Of a stretch of DNA of 64,000 bases, positions 11,668 through 22,403 are shown piece after piece (position 1 is the stretch's first letter; each line of letters begins with the position of its first letter). The notes under the pieces were generated by a model. That model did no database searches and was not told the origin of the DNA. It saw only the letters and a list, made by a program, of their open reading frames with translations. The stretch lies in contig NC_031000.1 in assembly GCF_000149955.1 (NCBI RefSeq), forward strand, positions 919,813-983,812, written 5' to 3'. The stretch is from Fusarium oxysporum f. sp. lycopersici 4287. Taxonomy: Eukaryota > Ascomycota > Sordariomycetes > Hypocreales > Nectriaceae. Made by a program: the position numbers and the translations under genes.

Positions 11668-12214
11668 CTTGACAAAGCTTGAGTATGAGGACGCGTCTGA
11701 TGAAGATTGTGTACCCTTTCGAAGCGGGTGTCAGAGGTGTTGATTGATGGGTGGTGTAGATATCGTATCTGGATGAATGTGAACTCAAGAAGAAGGTTAC
11801 AGCAAAAGTTGGAATTGGCTGGGATGATTTGAATGAAGCGAGAACAAAATCATGTTGGTTGATATGTTTTAGATAAGGAAAGTCACGAGGAGATAGCGTG
11901 GTCGATTCGGAGTATAAATTCCCCGGCATAGCTGAATGTGGAGTGTGATGAAGTAAAGAGACATAGCGAAGTCATCATCATTTACAGGCAAGCTATAAAT
12001 CTCTCGAATTGTCCCGTTTACTTGCTATATGTTTGGGTTTATACATATAACTGTAGATCAACTTAAGTAACTGCTAAAATACCACACAATTAAAGTAGCA
12101 GGTGAACTGTCCTTGCTTGCTATATATCAGCTCCACTTCAAGTACAGGCCGACATGCCGATGACTCACTCCTAACGGCCAAAAGATTCTGATTTTATGTA
12201 TTTACTGCTCAATG
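11668..12214. repeat. Intergenic region with second copy of the degenerate direct repeat
   Basis: Upstream of unknown paralogue B. The stretch at about 11985-12160 matches the spacer at 10545-10720, which supports a segmental duplication. No gene seen. Confidence 0.45.
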
Positions 12215-12220
12215 CTGATG

Positions 12221-12549
12221 CCAGCGCTCGCAATAGTCCAGACCATTTGGATTATTAGTCCAGACTGTAGATCAGGGCAGGGAATACGGACGCCCGGTGT
12301 GGACGCTAAGAACGCTAGGTTGTTGGTATGGTGTTACAAAACCAGGGCACCCATGATTGTTGCTGTACCAACCATTTTATTTTGGATATTTCCGATCAAT
12401 TTATTGGTGCGATCCGATCAACACGGCTCGTTTCAAGGGACGCATCATCCTAGCCGTCAATCCACGAACGCCCGTCGTGGATTGATTGTTGATTTTGGAT
12501 TGCAGTCTGGACTAATAGTCCAAATGGTCTGGACTATTGCGAGCGCTGG
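12221..12549. mobile_element. 329-bp MITE with about 47-bp terminal inverted repeats
   Basis: Starts CCAGCGCTCGCAATAGTCC and ends with its inverse. The TIRs match over about 47 bp with one mismatch and each contains two copies of TAGTCCAGAC. The element is flanked by CTGATG on both sides (12215-12220 and 12550-12555), a 6-bp apparent target duplication. It has no transposase. The ORF across it (12212-12553) is a by-product of the TIRs. It lies 53 bp upstream of the ankyrin remnant at 12603. The family is not recognised; the TIR is not that of mimp. Confidence 0.85.
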
Positions 12550-12602
12550 CTGATGCATTAAAAAGCTCAACGTCTCTTCGATGACTTGAACAATTAACAA
12601 CG

Positions 12603-13095
12603 ATGCCTCCCATTCCGACTAAACATAGGTCACCCTACGCCAATTTCGTTCAGGGTCCGAACGAGAATCATGATGGCGAAGAACCTCCATATATACCAAT
12701 GACTCTGGTTGATCGTAATGGATCTGTTCTTTGCGAAACAGATCAATTTGATCTCCTTCTTCTACACAGCTTTATCCCACAGAAGCCTTAGTGCACTAAG
12801 GACCCTTCTTTCCTACTACGAGAAGGTTACTGGACCACACCAAAGAATCACCTTTCGAGAACGTGGATTTACCCTACTCAACGAAGCTGCGAGACGGGGG
12901 TATCTTGAGGTAGTCGAATTTTTACTCAATAACCAGCCACGATATGCTAATATTCATGAGGGAGATTACACCGGCTGCACTGCTATTGCTGCTGCCTCAG
13001 ATCTGTATTCAACGAGATACATCGAGGCGTTCAATTGGCAACCTTCTGTTGACAAGAACGAAGCTGTGATGAACCTGTTGCTGGACTTATACTGA
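12603..13095 (+). pseudogene. Truncated, frameshifted ankyrin-repeat gene
   Basis: The first frame (from ATG 12603) parallels the N-terminus of the ankyrin protein at 8464-10242 (PPYIPMTLVDRNGSVL against RPWPVPMAMPHSDGLIL). From about 12775 the similarity continues in another frame: ITFRERGFTLLNEAARRGYL, then EVVEFLLNNQPRYANI. About 40 codons present in the intact gene are missing at the frame change. It stops at 13095 just after the MNLLLD motif, so roughly two thirds of the protein is absent. It is on the plus strand, opposite to the intact gene. Confidence 0.75.
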
Positions 13096-13124
13096 GGTGT
13101 TAGGGTTGGGTTTGTCTATTACTA

Positions 13125-13260
13125 CAGGTGAGATTAAGTCCCCACTATCGCATATGTGATCCAAGCCCCACTTTTACATATTATGTGATTCATCTAAACT
13201 CACAGGTGATACAGACCCCAGTCCCTATCACATATGTGATCGAGTCCCACTCCTGTCAAA
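13125..13260. repeat. Short palindromic repeats (TATCACATATGTGAT type)
   Basis: Three spaced copies of a CATATGTGAT or near match, alternating with CCCCAC/CCCCAGT words, at about 13140-13235. A related inverted word (CTATCACACATATGATAG) occurs at about 15422. They bracket the ORF at 13294-15185 and could be subterminal repeats of a mobile element (inference). Confidence 0.4.
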
Positions 13261-13293
13261 TATCAGAATCCCCTCTTGACTTCTTGGTTCCTG

Positions 13294-15185
13294 TCAATCA
13301 GAATTCTCACCCTCTTCTTCCCCACTTCCATCATCATCATCATCGTCAACGTTACTATCTTTGCCGTCTTCATCATGATGATGTCCGTGGAGAGTAGACT
13401 GTCGGCGAACCAATGTTGTTCCAGCATTAGCATCTCCTCCTGTAACACTGCCCAATTCCTCTATAAAACCTCGTGGAGGTATACAAACACCGAGCAGTTC
13501 TGGAATGGATGTTTTTCGCAAGCTGTGTAGATCACCGTCTGTAGCCATCTGAACCCCAGGGACTCTTAAGTCCCTGGAAAGATCTTGCATATTATTGCCA
13601 GGAAGAAGGGGCTTCAGGACGGGCTGGACGACATGCTTGTACGATGCCTCACAAATCTCCAAGAGGTTGGGGAGCTCGTCTGCAACAGCAAGCGCCATGG
13701 CACGGAACTTATCCTCTTTTTTAATGCGATCGGTTGGATGAATCTTGTTATAGCACGTAAAGAGGCTCCTGGAGACAAAGACATAAATACCGGCGCCAAA
13801 GACGTCTGCCATCACTGTTAGTGGTCGCCAGGCATAGATCTTCTTGGCCGAGGTGCCTTCAGGAAGACCGAGCTTCCTGCTGAGATACTTGGCTATCCTC
13901 GTTGAAAGTGCCAACCTCGCGTTAGCGTCTATTCCGTTGTTGGCGAGAAAGTCTTCGATGTCTCTATTTGACCCTGTCGCGGCTGGGCTCGACCAACGAT
14001 CCCATTCACGAACGAGCGACACTTTCATATCGATCAGTCGAATGTCGTCGATCGTCACCATGTCGGGGCTGTCGTGCTGAACGGCCTGAGCCCAACGTAG
14101 GGTGAAGCTGGATAGTGTCGCGGGTGGCGGCCATAAAGGTGTGTCAGTGCATCAGCGAGCCGTTTCTGACCTCGGCCGCCGAATACCTCATGTAGGACGG
14201 CGGTACCTATGACGCAGATCTCTTGCGAGGACAGTCTGCCGCCAAAGTCCCTTTCTTGCAGCCTTAGGGCAACGGCTAGGGTATCGAAAGCCTCATCTCC
14301 CTCCTCGGGGTGGTTCTTGAGTCTGCTTTTGGCTCGCAGGGCCTCCACCAGAGTGGCTGGCTTATCATACCCGCCGAGTGCCTGCTTTGGTGCTCGCGCA
14401 CCGGCGCCCAGCCGTACCACAATGGGTTCATCATCGGTCTGAGGGACCTGTGTGAGAATTAGACTGGCAGATGGCCGTGAAGGGATGTCGCCGTCTTCGT
14501 TGTCTCGATAATTGTTCAGCACATCCGGCAAAACTTGGGTGGATGCCTGCGCGCCTGGTACGGGAGGAAAGAGTGGCTTCTTCACACGACTCACATGATG
14601 GCTTTCCGTCCCCGAATCGCCTTCCTCGCCACTGGCCTGGACACAGTGCTTGGCAAGCTGGTAAACTAGATGCTCCGGTATACCCTTCTTGACGAGGGAT
14701 GCGTGCCACTGGCCGACAAACTTCTTGAGCTTCTTCTCGTATCTGGAGAGGGTCTTGGGCAGATCAACGAGATCCTGATCATCCGGCGCCTCGGACGACG
14801 GCAATGTATGTTGCGTTAACAAGCCAGCAGTGACTGCACTTGATATGGCGCGAGAGGTGGAATCCGGAAGGAAGCTGGACGGCAGACTGCTGTGCGCGTC
14901 GGCGTCAGGATCCTGCCCAGAGCTAAGTGTCTTCCTCGACAGAGGCTAACTTGACCTAGCCCCTGACGCGTCAGGGACATCAGCAACGAATAAGCTCGTG
15001 TCCGAGGACACTGGCGAACCCTTGTCACGTCTGGGAGCCGTGGTACCGCTGCCATCCACAGCGTGGCGCGCAGACGATCCGAGCTTCCCGGATCGAGGTC
15101 TGGACGTGCTAGAAGAGTTACCGGCATAGTTGGGCAAGCGGACACGTTTAGTAGACTCTGCTGTGACAGCAGAGGCCGGAACCAT
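13294..15185 (-). pseudogene. Unidentified ~630-codon ORF with one stop and one frameshift
   Basis: From ATG 15185 the reading frame runs to about 14100 with a single TAG at about 14949, then shifts frame and continues to 13294. Around the shift, the last 20 residues of the first frame and WAQAVQHDSPDMVTIDDI in the second overlap on the DNA. The N-terminal 110 residues are Ser/Pro-rich and low complexity. The middle has a helical, basic stretch (SRYEKKLKKFVGQWHASLV). The second half has REWDRW and a conserved-looking helical block. The C-terminus is a poly-Asp/Glu acidic tail after His-rich GHHHDEDG. I recognise no family. Base composition is more GC-rich than the flanks, and palindromic repeats bracket the ORF, so an unlisted mobile-element protein is one option and a decayed host gene another. 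Confidence 0.55.
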
Positions 15186-15752
15186 TGTCCTTTTTCTGCC
15201 TCTTGATGATTATGACTTCTTTCTACGGCCTCCTCCTTCCTCCTGTTGTAGATGAGGGAGGAAAGGGGTTAAAATGAAGCGATGAATGTATTCGTAATCT
15301 TCCAAGGCTGCTGGGGTACGTCATGCTACGGACCCTGCTTAAACGATCTCGATTGGTCTCCTTGTTTAGAATGTCCCTGTTGCGACAGGGATATGGATCT
15401 ATTATATGCCGGAACTAACTCTCTATCACACATATGATAGTATGCTGGATCTAATAAGCATAGAAGGAAATTACTTAAGTTACATCTAATTTAATAATAG
15501 ACTTTGGTGCTATAGATGTGTGGAAATTTAAGGGGATATCTGAGGCCTCTGTCATTTGTAAGTTTGTTCTATTGTTGACTTCCCTAGACTTAGCCCGTAG
15601 CATCTTCACAACAAAGCCCACACACCTTCCTTTGTCATCTTACTTTCTTGGCATGCAGATGTTAAGAAAGTAGCCCTAATTACACCAATCTTCTGAACAA
15701 GTGCACCACAACAACCACAATCCTGCGCTTCGCGCAGCCCACGGCGGCGGCG
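15186..15752. other. Region between the unidentified ORF and the LINE
   Basis: It contains the inverted CTATCACACATATGATAG word at about 15422 and AT-rich DNA. From roughly 15600 it probably becomes the 5' leader of the LINE. No gene seen. Confidence 0.4.
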
Positions 15753-17185
15753 ATGGCATCCGCCACCTCCTGTCCGCCTATTGTCCCGGACCCTTTTGAC
15801 CTGGGAATCCATACTCCTGCCAATCTCAATCGAGGAGCCCGCACTGCCCTCTTACAAAACAGCCCCGCTGTCGTGAATGGACCTGTTGGGGTCCCGCCCG
15901 TCTTCGGGAGGACGGCTCAAACGCCGTCTTCGCCTCTCAATGCGATCTCTACTGCTGCGGCCACAGAAGGGGCCCAGCTCGCCCATCCTGCCCCCTCCTC
16001 TGACCCTGCCCCGACTACTGAACAGCAACCAGTCTCCCTTATTGAAGCAGCCACTAAGCTCGCACGCGACCGTGAGGAGGAGTACAATGCGAAGTTGAAG
16101 GTGTTTCAGGCCTTCTGCGCTAAATTTGAAGAAGCAGCGAAACAGTTCACCACTGGGCCTGAACGGGAGTTCGCCCAAAGGTTTGCCGATAGCTTCCTGG
16201 ACTCCTAGAATCAGGCGCTCACTGACGCCAAATCTGCTCCCGCGCCTACTACCTACAGCGCCATCGCGGCCTTGCCCCCGGCTGCAAACAACGCCCTTGC
16301 CCACCAACCCCGACACCATCAACAACAACGTCAACAACAACAGCCCCCTCATCGCCAGGGACAACCGATCATAAGCGCCCNNNNNNNNNNNNNNNNNNNN
16401 NNNNNNNNNNNNNNNNNNNNNNNNNNNNNNNNNNNNNNNNNNNNNNNNNNNNNNNNNNNNNNNNNNNNNNNNNNNNNNNNCGGGCCCATATATCCCGGAA
16501 ACTCGGAGTGGATCCCCTCAAGATCCCGCGCGTACTCCAAGTCAGGTCCGGATGGGCCGTCCTTACCGCCGACATAACCACCCGTGACCTCCTCGTGCAG
16601 AGACAGACCGAATGGGCACCCGACTTGGGGGCCACCGCCGTAGAGACTAGGCAGGAGTGGTTTACCTACCTAGTCTCGGATTACACTCGCAAGCTGACCG
16701 ACCTCTATGGCAATGAAGCGGATAGCGACGCAGCCGTGGAGGAAGAAATAGATATCCAGACAGGGCAGAAACCCGTCAACATACGGCCCGCGCGGCATCA
16801 ACCTGACAACCCCTTAACGAAGACCTTACTTGTGTCCTTCCTGGAGCCAGTCAAGAAATACTGGCGCCTCTTCAGCAGCCGACCAGCAAGGCTGATCAAG
16901 AAAAGCGACCGGCCAAGGCAGTGCAATGTATGCTTGGACTATCACCCGTCACGTACCTGTCATCGACTCCCCCTGTGCAAACGCTGCGGCAAGGCCGCCG
17001 GCCACGACTCCGGGGACTGTACCGCCCCCGAGCAATGCGCCAACTGCCTCGGCCCGCACAGCGCCAACTTCGCCGACTGCCCAGCTCGCCCGAAAAAGGT
17101 CCACGGCGTTTTCCGCCGGCTGACCAAAGAACAAGGGACCATATCCGAGTTGTGGGCGCTGAAACATATCGCCAGCGCAACGTAG
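15753..17185 (+). pseudogene. LINE ORF1 (gag-like, zinc knuckles)
   Basis: The N-terminal part runs from ATG 15753 to a premature TAG at 16206. The same frame then continues through a Gln-rich stretch into the N gap and emerges at 16481 towards the zinc-knuckle region. The C-terminal part holds a tandem Cys/His block: CNVCLDYHPSRTCH, CKRCGKAAGHDSGDC and CANCLGPHSANFADC, typical of LINE gag proteins that bind the element RNA. It ends at 17185, about 220 bp before the first ATG of ORF2. Confidence 0.8.
16381..16480. other. Assembly gap (100 N)
   Basis: Run of exactly 100 N inside LINE ORF1, probably a placeholder of unknown true length. Confidence 0.99.
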
Positions 17186-17407
17186 AAGCGCAACGGCACG
17201 CACCTGACCTACAGCAAAACGGCCTACCGCAGGATAGCACCGGGTCGCTAGAAAGATCGAGCTCTCGAGCTAGCAGCCCGGCCGCGCCAAGAGCGCCGTC
17301 TTGCATAATGGTGGCCACTACCCCCGAGCCAGAGGAGGAACCCGAACACCCAAGACCCGGGTCCCCAAGGAAGCGCCGCATCGTCCCGATCTCGCGTCCC
17401 CACTATC

Positions 17408-17864
17408 ATGGGCACGAGTAGGCACCCGCGAGCACGAAGATGCGAGAAAAAGACCCTCAGGGTCTTTCAAGCCAACGTCGGCAAGGTTCCCCTGGTCCAC
17501 GACTGTGCCCTTGCATTGGCAGACTCTGAACGATACGACATCGTGCTCCTCCAAGAACCAGGGACGACAACGGCAAACTCCCGCTGCCTCACGAAGACCT
17601 ATCCTGCATACGACATCTACTCCCCAGTCGAAGCCTGGAACAGTAATTCCACTCGACCTAGAGTCATGACGTACGTCCGCCGAGACTCTAAGCTCTCGGC
17701 AGATCAGAATCGGCCATACCAAAGCCGCGATATCCTGTGGCTTACGGTCAACGATACAACAATAGTCAACTTCTATCGCCAGAACGACGAAAGGGATGCG
17801 CTGGATACTTTGCTGCAATGGCCGATCCCTGATCGCTGCCTCGTGGCAGGCGACTTCAACGCTA
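17408..17864 (+). pseudogene. LINE ORF2, N-terminal endonuclease part
   Basis: Begins at ATG 17408 and reads FQANVGK, then LLQEPGT (AP-endonuclease motif with catalytic Glu), then VAGDFNA at the insertion point. The reading is cut at codon DFNA by the pogo-type element. Removing that element and one TA restores DFNA-RHHTWQ, the standard continuation in Tad-like endonucleases. Confidence 0.85.
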
Positions 17865-19811
17865 CCATCCAGGACCACCTAATAGGTAACCCCACCTAAT
17901 GGATAACCAAAATTTCGCTCCGCCCACACAAAATCCAAATTTTGATGCGTGCATAAAACACCAGGTCGTCAATTAAAAGGCAAAGCTTTGGAGAGAAACC
18001 CTATAAATAATCGATCTTTACTCTCTGCGTGGTTTTTTGACCTCCCGACCGCTCCGTGTACGCTGGCAGTGCTTTGTTACGACCCTAAAGTCGTCACTTT
18101 TATCCTCTGACCTGACATCCACCTCAATCACCGACTCGGCCTCCTCGTCCACATCTAACTCTATTTCTGCTTCCTTTGAGTCAGGGAGAGCTTCTCTAGC
18201 TGCTAGAGTCTCCGCCAGAGCCATGAATCGTCGGTTCGGGTTCGGTACCGCCTTTCTTTTCTTCCCTCGCTGCACCTGGGCCATCTGCTCCTCGAGGCCC
18301 GTAATCCGCGCATTCTGAACGGCCACCTTCATCTCTAAAGTTTCCAACCCCTTTGTGATCTTACTGTACTTCCGCCTGGTCGGACGACTGCGGTGTTTGG
18401 CTAACTCTCTCACCTGGCGGCTCGTTTTCGGCGTATCATCTGAGTGCAACTGAGGAGGGCTCGGCATCTTGAACCATTCCATCACTTTTTCTTTATCCGG
18501 TTGAATTTCAGGATGCGTTAGAGCCTTGTGATAGTTTATAGGCTAATTTCTAATAAATCTCTAACCAGATAAGATAATCTCTTTCCTTATGCCTGCCTCC
18601 CTGGCTTTTGCATATACCCGAATAAAGTTGACTTTATTAATTAGCGCAGAATCGGTCAAACTAGCCAGCTTTTAGAGTTCTTTCTAATATGCACCTTTAA
18701 TAATATTAAAAATTCCATTATCTAACGGTTATAGACCATAGGAACAATATGCTAGTAGGTAACAGCAGTAGACGTTATTCAGAAAGCACGTAGCCATCTA
18801 CTTATCCTGGATGCTAGTTAGCAATCTTATAGTAGGCGACTCCGCGGCAAAAACCCCGAAATGCTCACCTATGCATGGCTTTCGTGACCGTTAAGGATAA
18901 TGAGTCTCGCATCCGATGCATTATAAGGCTCTGTTTAAGGTAGATAGACGTCTTTTAACCACTTGAGAGCTATATGGTTATTGGTCTAGCTGTTCGGGGA
19001 TGTAATGTAGTGCCAGTCTGCTATTAATTCGAATTCGTTAAGAAACCACTGCTTTTATAGCTCTTTTCCTTTAAAGATAATACCCGGCTTTAAAGCGCGA
19101 CCAGTTATAGTAACACCCTTAATAAACGAGGTCCAAGTGTGTGACTGGATGCTTTTTAATATCGCCTTCTTCTTCGGGTCAGAGCGCCTGATTACGAGGC
19201 TATTTAGGCCTTATAGATACCTAATTAGTTATAACCTATAGAAACCTATAGGGTACTTATAGAAGGCTTACTGAAACCTGCTATTATACCGCCCTCGTCC
19301 ATATTAACCGTATTCTCAGGCTTGATCTAGCTGTATTCTATCTCCTGAATACGTTTATTTCTGCTTGCTTAACCGGAAAGTCGTCCCGAAAGGGTCGACT
19401 GAGGCACTCCACGTTTCTGAGCCGCCTCATTCTGTGAGAGGCCTTTATTAGTAATATCTAATATAGCTTCAGCTATGTTATCTTCGGTATAGTTACGACG
19501 AATTATTGCGGGGGGAGTTCTGTAGAGTAAATTAGGTAAAAAGTGGGCTTAAAGAGATAGAGTCACCAAGGGTATATAAGGTAAAATGCAAAAAAATCAA
19601 AGGGCTATGGAACCAGGCCACGAGGCGGAACGGGGAAATTTTAAACCGATATGGAAATTCTTTGGAAAAAGTAATATAGTATAGGTCTTATTTTGCAAGT
19701 ACCTCTATTCCTGGCCGAGTATGGTGTAATTGAAAATTTGGATTTTGTATGGGCGGAACGAAATTTTGGTTATCCATTAGGTGGGGTTATCCATTAGGTG
19801 GTCCTGGATGG
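17865..19811 (-). mobile_element. 1947-bp pogo/Fot-type transposon with TA target duplication
   Basis: Bounded by TA at 17863-17864 and 19812-19813. The TIRs start CCATCCAGGACCACCTAAT and match their inverse over about 80 bp with a few transitions; each contains a duplicated CACCTAATGGATAACC-like word. The internal transposase is on the minus strand and heavily decayed. Length, TA target and HTH-psq transposase are those of the pogo/Fot group of fungal Tc1/mariner elements. It is inserted in LINE ORF2, so it is younger than the LINE. Confidence 0.92.
18018..19510 (-). pseudogene. Decayed pogo-type transposase
   Basis: The N-terminal psq helix-turn-helix is readable at about 19370-19500 (YTEDNIAEAILDI, then QSTLSGRLSG). 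The middle still shows DDE-domain motifs (LIILNGHESHA near 18880-18910 and a degenerate WLKDVYLP near 18960). The last 156 codons (18018-18485) form an open frame with the usual C-terminus of this family (TSRQVRELAKHRS, KRKAVPNPNRRFM). Many in-frame stops occur in AT-rich DNA in between, as expected of repeat-induced point mutation. Confidence 0.85.
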
Positions 19812-21716
19812 TAGACATCATACATGGCAGACAGGCCCAACTACGAACCGCGGCCACGAGATTGCCTCTTGGGCATCGGAAAATGACCTCGGCTTGCTGA
19901 ATACCTCAGACATCCCCACAAACCCGCATGGAAATACCATCGACCTCGCCTTTTCGTTTTCAAGGCCGTCCAATGGCTGAGATCGCCAGGAGCCTTCCAA
20001 CCGCCTCCACTCCAAGTGGACGACGTGGTCTACGAAACCCAGCTCGACAAGGCCAACGCGCTCCGGCGAGCGACTCTAGAGCGTCGGACAGCTGAGGACG
20101 ATATCAAGGATCCCTGGATCGAGGTCAGCCCTCGCAAAACGATCCCATTTCCGCATGAAATCTCCCTAGAAGAAGCACAGGATGCGACTCTCCGCACCGG
20201 GAATACATCACCGGAGGCAGATAACATCACAGTCAAGCTCCTCACAGCAGTATGGCATATTATCGGAACACACGTTCGCCGCCTCTTCGAGGGGTGCCTG
20301 GCAATAGGCCACTACCCAAAGCCTTTCAGAGCGGCCGAGGTGGTCATGATCGCCAAACCTGGACGCAGAGACCTGACGAACCCGCGAGCCTGGCGACCCA
20401 TCTCTTTGCTCCCCTGTCTCGGCAAGGGACTGGAACGGTTAGTCGCGTGCCGTCTCGCGTGGGCATGCATTCACCATGGAGTCCTTCACCCGCAACAAGC
20501 TGGAGCGCTTCCAAAGAGGTCTGCGACAGACCTCGTAGCCGCCCTAGTTCACGACATTGAGGAGGCATTTGCGCGCAAGAAGGTGGCCACGCTGGTCACG
20601 ATGGATATTCAAGGCGCGTTCGACACTGTCCTACGCAACAGACTGATTCTGCGACTTCGGGAACAAGGCTGGCCCGAACATCTCGCCCGATGGGCCGGAT
20701 CCTTTATGGATGACCGATCTGCCTGTGTTAGGTACCAAGATACAATCACCCCGCTCTCTCCTCTCCAGTGCGGTCTCCCTCAGGGATCGCCGCTATCGCC
20801 GATCCTCTTCCTGTTATATACAGAGCCCATCTACCGACTGAGCAACCCTCAAGGCCGGTTCTGCTATGCAGATGACACAGCCATCCTGTGCGTCGGCGAC
20901 ACGGTCGAGGAAACGGCCGCTGCGGCATCACGTTCTGTCGAAGAAATGGTCCGCTGGGGCGCTGCAAACGGGGTATCTTTCGACCCCAAGAAGACCGAAG
21001 TCATGCACTTCTCTCGGAGCAAGCTCGAGACCGCACCGGCAATACGCCATGGCGACGTCGAGAAGCACCCCGAGGCAGCAATGCGCTGGCTAGGCATCTG
21101 GCTGGACAGCAGCCTGTCATTCCGAGTTCACGCAGAGAAGTGGACAGCTAAGTCACAGGCTGTCGCCTACCATCTGCGAGGACTTACCAACACGATACAC
21201 GGCCTGCTTCCCAGCGCTGTACGGAGTGCCGTCAGGGCCTGCGTTGAACCAGTCCTGCTCTACGGCACCGAAGTATGGTACCCAGGGGCAACCCGACCGC
21301 GGTGGGACCAACCGTCCAAAGACCGGCCGTCAAGTACCGGTATCCGACATCTCCTGCAGAGAATAAACAAGGCTATAGTTCAATCTATGCGAGCTATACT
21401 CCCTGCCTGGAAGACGACACTGATTGCTATCCTCCATCGGGAAAGCGGGATACCACCTATCACTCAGCTTCTTGAAGCACGTCAATACCGTTTCTCCGCC
21501 CGGCTTAAATCCCTTGATGAGGCTTACCCCCTCGCGAAGCGCATGCTTCCACCTAGGCAACCTATATACCATCAGCTAATCAAGCGGAAGTCCCAAGCTC
21601 TAACAGAGAGCAGCTTTAGAACCCGTCTTCGAAGGACTAATAAGCTCCTCGCACCCTGTCTACGACCAGCCCTCATGAAGAAACGCTTCGGCAAGGGACA
21701 AGACACACCCCTATAG
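19812..21716 (+). pseudogene. LINE ORF2, reverse transcriptase part
   Basis: After the pogo element the endonuclease resumes (HHTWQTGPTT, then IDLAFS). It then jumps near 19965 to sequence just N-terminal of the reverse transcriptase, so roughly the last half of the endonuclease domain is deleted. The RT frame is then open to TAG 21716: PGRRDLTNPRAWRPISLLP, LVTMDIQGAFD (catalytic Asp), LPQGSPLSPILF, FCYADDTAIL (YADD catalytic pair) and WLGIWLD. Function: target-primed reverse transcription, now lost. Confidence 0.88.
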
Positions 21717-21993
21717 ACAGCCCCGAAAGAGGAATCAGCCGAGGCCTTCCTCCAGTGGGTTGAGACAGTAGACCCAACCACCTGGATCGTATACTCAGAC
21801 GGTTCATTGTCCTCGGAGGGAGCAGCCAGCTAATGCTTCGCCATTCACCAGAATGACCTCTCTATCTGCGACGGCTCGGGCCGTCTTGGATCTGCCGAGG
21901 TCTTTGACGCTGAAGCTACAGGAGCACTGGAGGCCTTAAGGCCGCTCTGAACCTCCTAGCATCAGCGGCACGGGACATTATAGTCTGTCTAGA
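21717..21993 (+). pseudogene. LINE RNase H remnant
   Basis: It continues ORF2 after the stop with TTWIVYSDGSLSSEG, the first RNase H motif with its catalytic Asp. Three or more in-frame stops follow, and then the N gap. Confidence 0.75.
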
Positions 21994-22403
21994 NNNNNNN
22001 NNNNNNNNNNNNNNNNNNNNNNNNNNNNNNNNNNNNNNNNNNNNNNNNNNNNNNNNNNNNNNNNNNNNNNNNNNNNNNNNNNNNNNNNNNNNNNNNNNNN
22101 NNNNNNNNNNNNNNNNNNNNNNNNNNNNNNNNNNNNNNNNNNNNNNNNNNNNNNNNNNNNNNNNNNNNNNNNNNNNNNNNNNNNNNNNNNNNNNNNNNNN
22201 NNNNNNNNNNNNNNNNNNNNNNNNNNNNNNNNNNNNNNNNNNNNNNNNNNNNNNNNNNNNNNNNNNNNNNNNNNNNNNNNNNNNNNNNNNNNNNNNNNNN
22301 NNNNNNNNNNNNNNNNNNNNNNNNNNNNNNNNNNNNNNNNNNNNNNNNNNNNNNNNNNNNNNNNNNNNNNNNNNNNNNNNNNNNNNNNNNNNNNNNNNNN
22401 NNN
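21994..22403. other. Assembly gap (410 N)
   Basis: Run of N within the RNase H region of the LINE. Confidence 0.99.

Noticed and set aside
12212..12553. A 113-codon ORF
   Set aside because: It coincides with the 329-bp MITE, and its ends are encoded by the inverted repeats.
13305..13395. Poly-Asp/Glu and His-rich repeats as a microsatellite feature
   Set aside because: The CATCAT-type repeats encode the acidic tail of the unidentified ORF and need no separate element.
14915..14950. A 33-nt intron that would remove the TAG at about 14949
   Set aside because: Too short for a fungal intron and exactly in frame on both sides, so a single nonsense change is simpler.
18018..18485. A free-standing 155-aa gene
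   Set aside because: It is the C-terminal end of the decayed pogo-type transposase and has no independent start.
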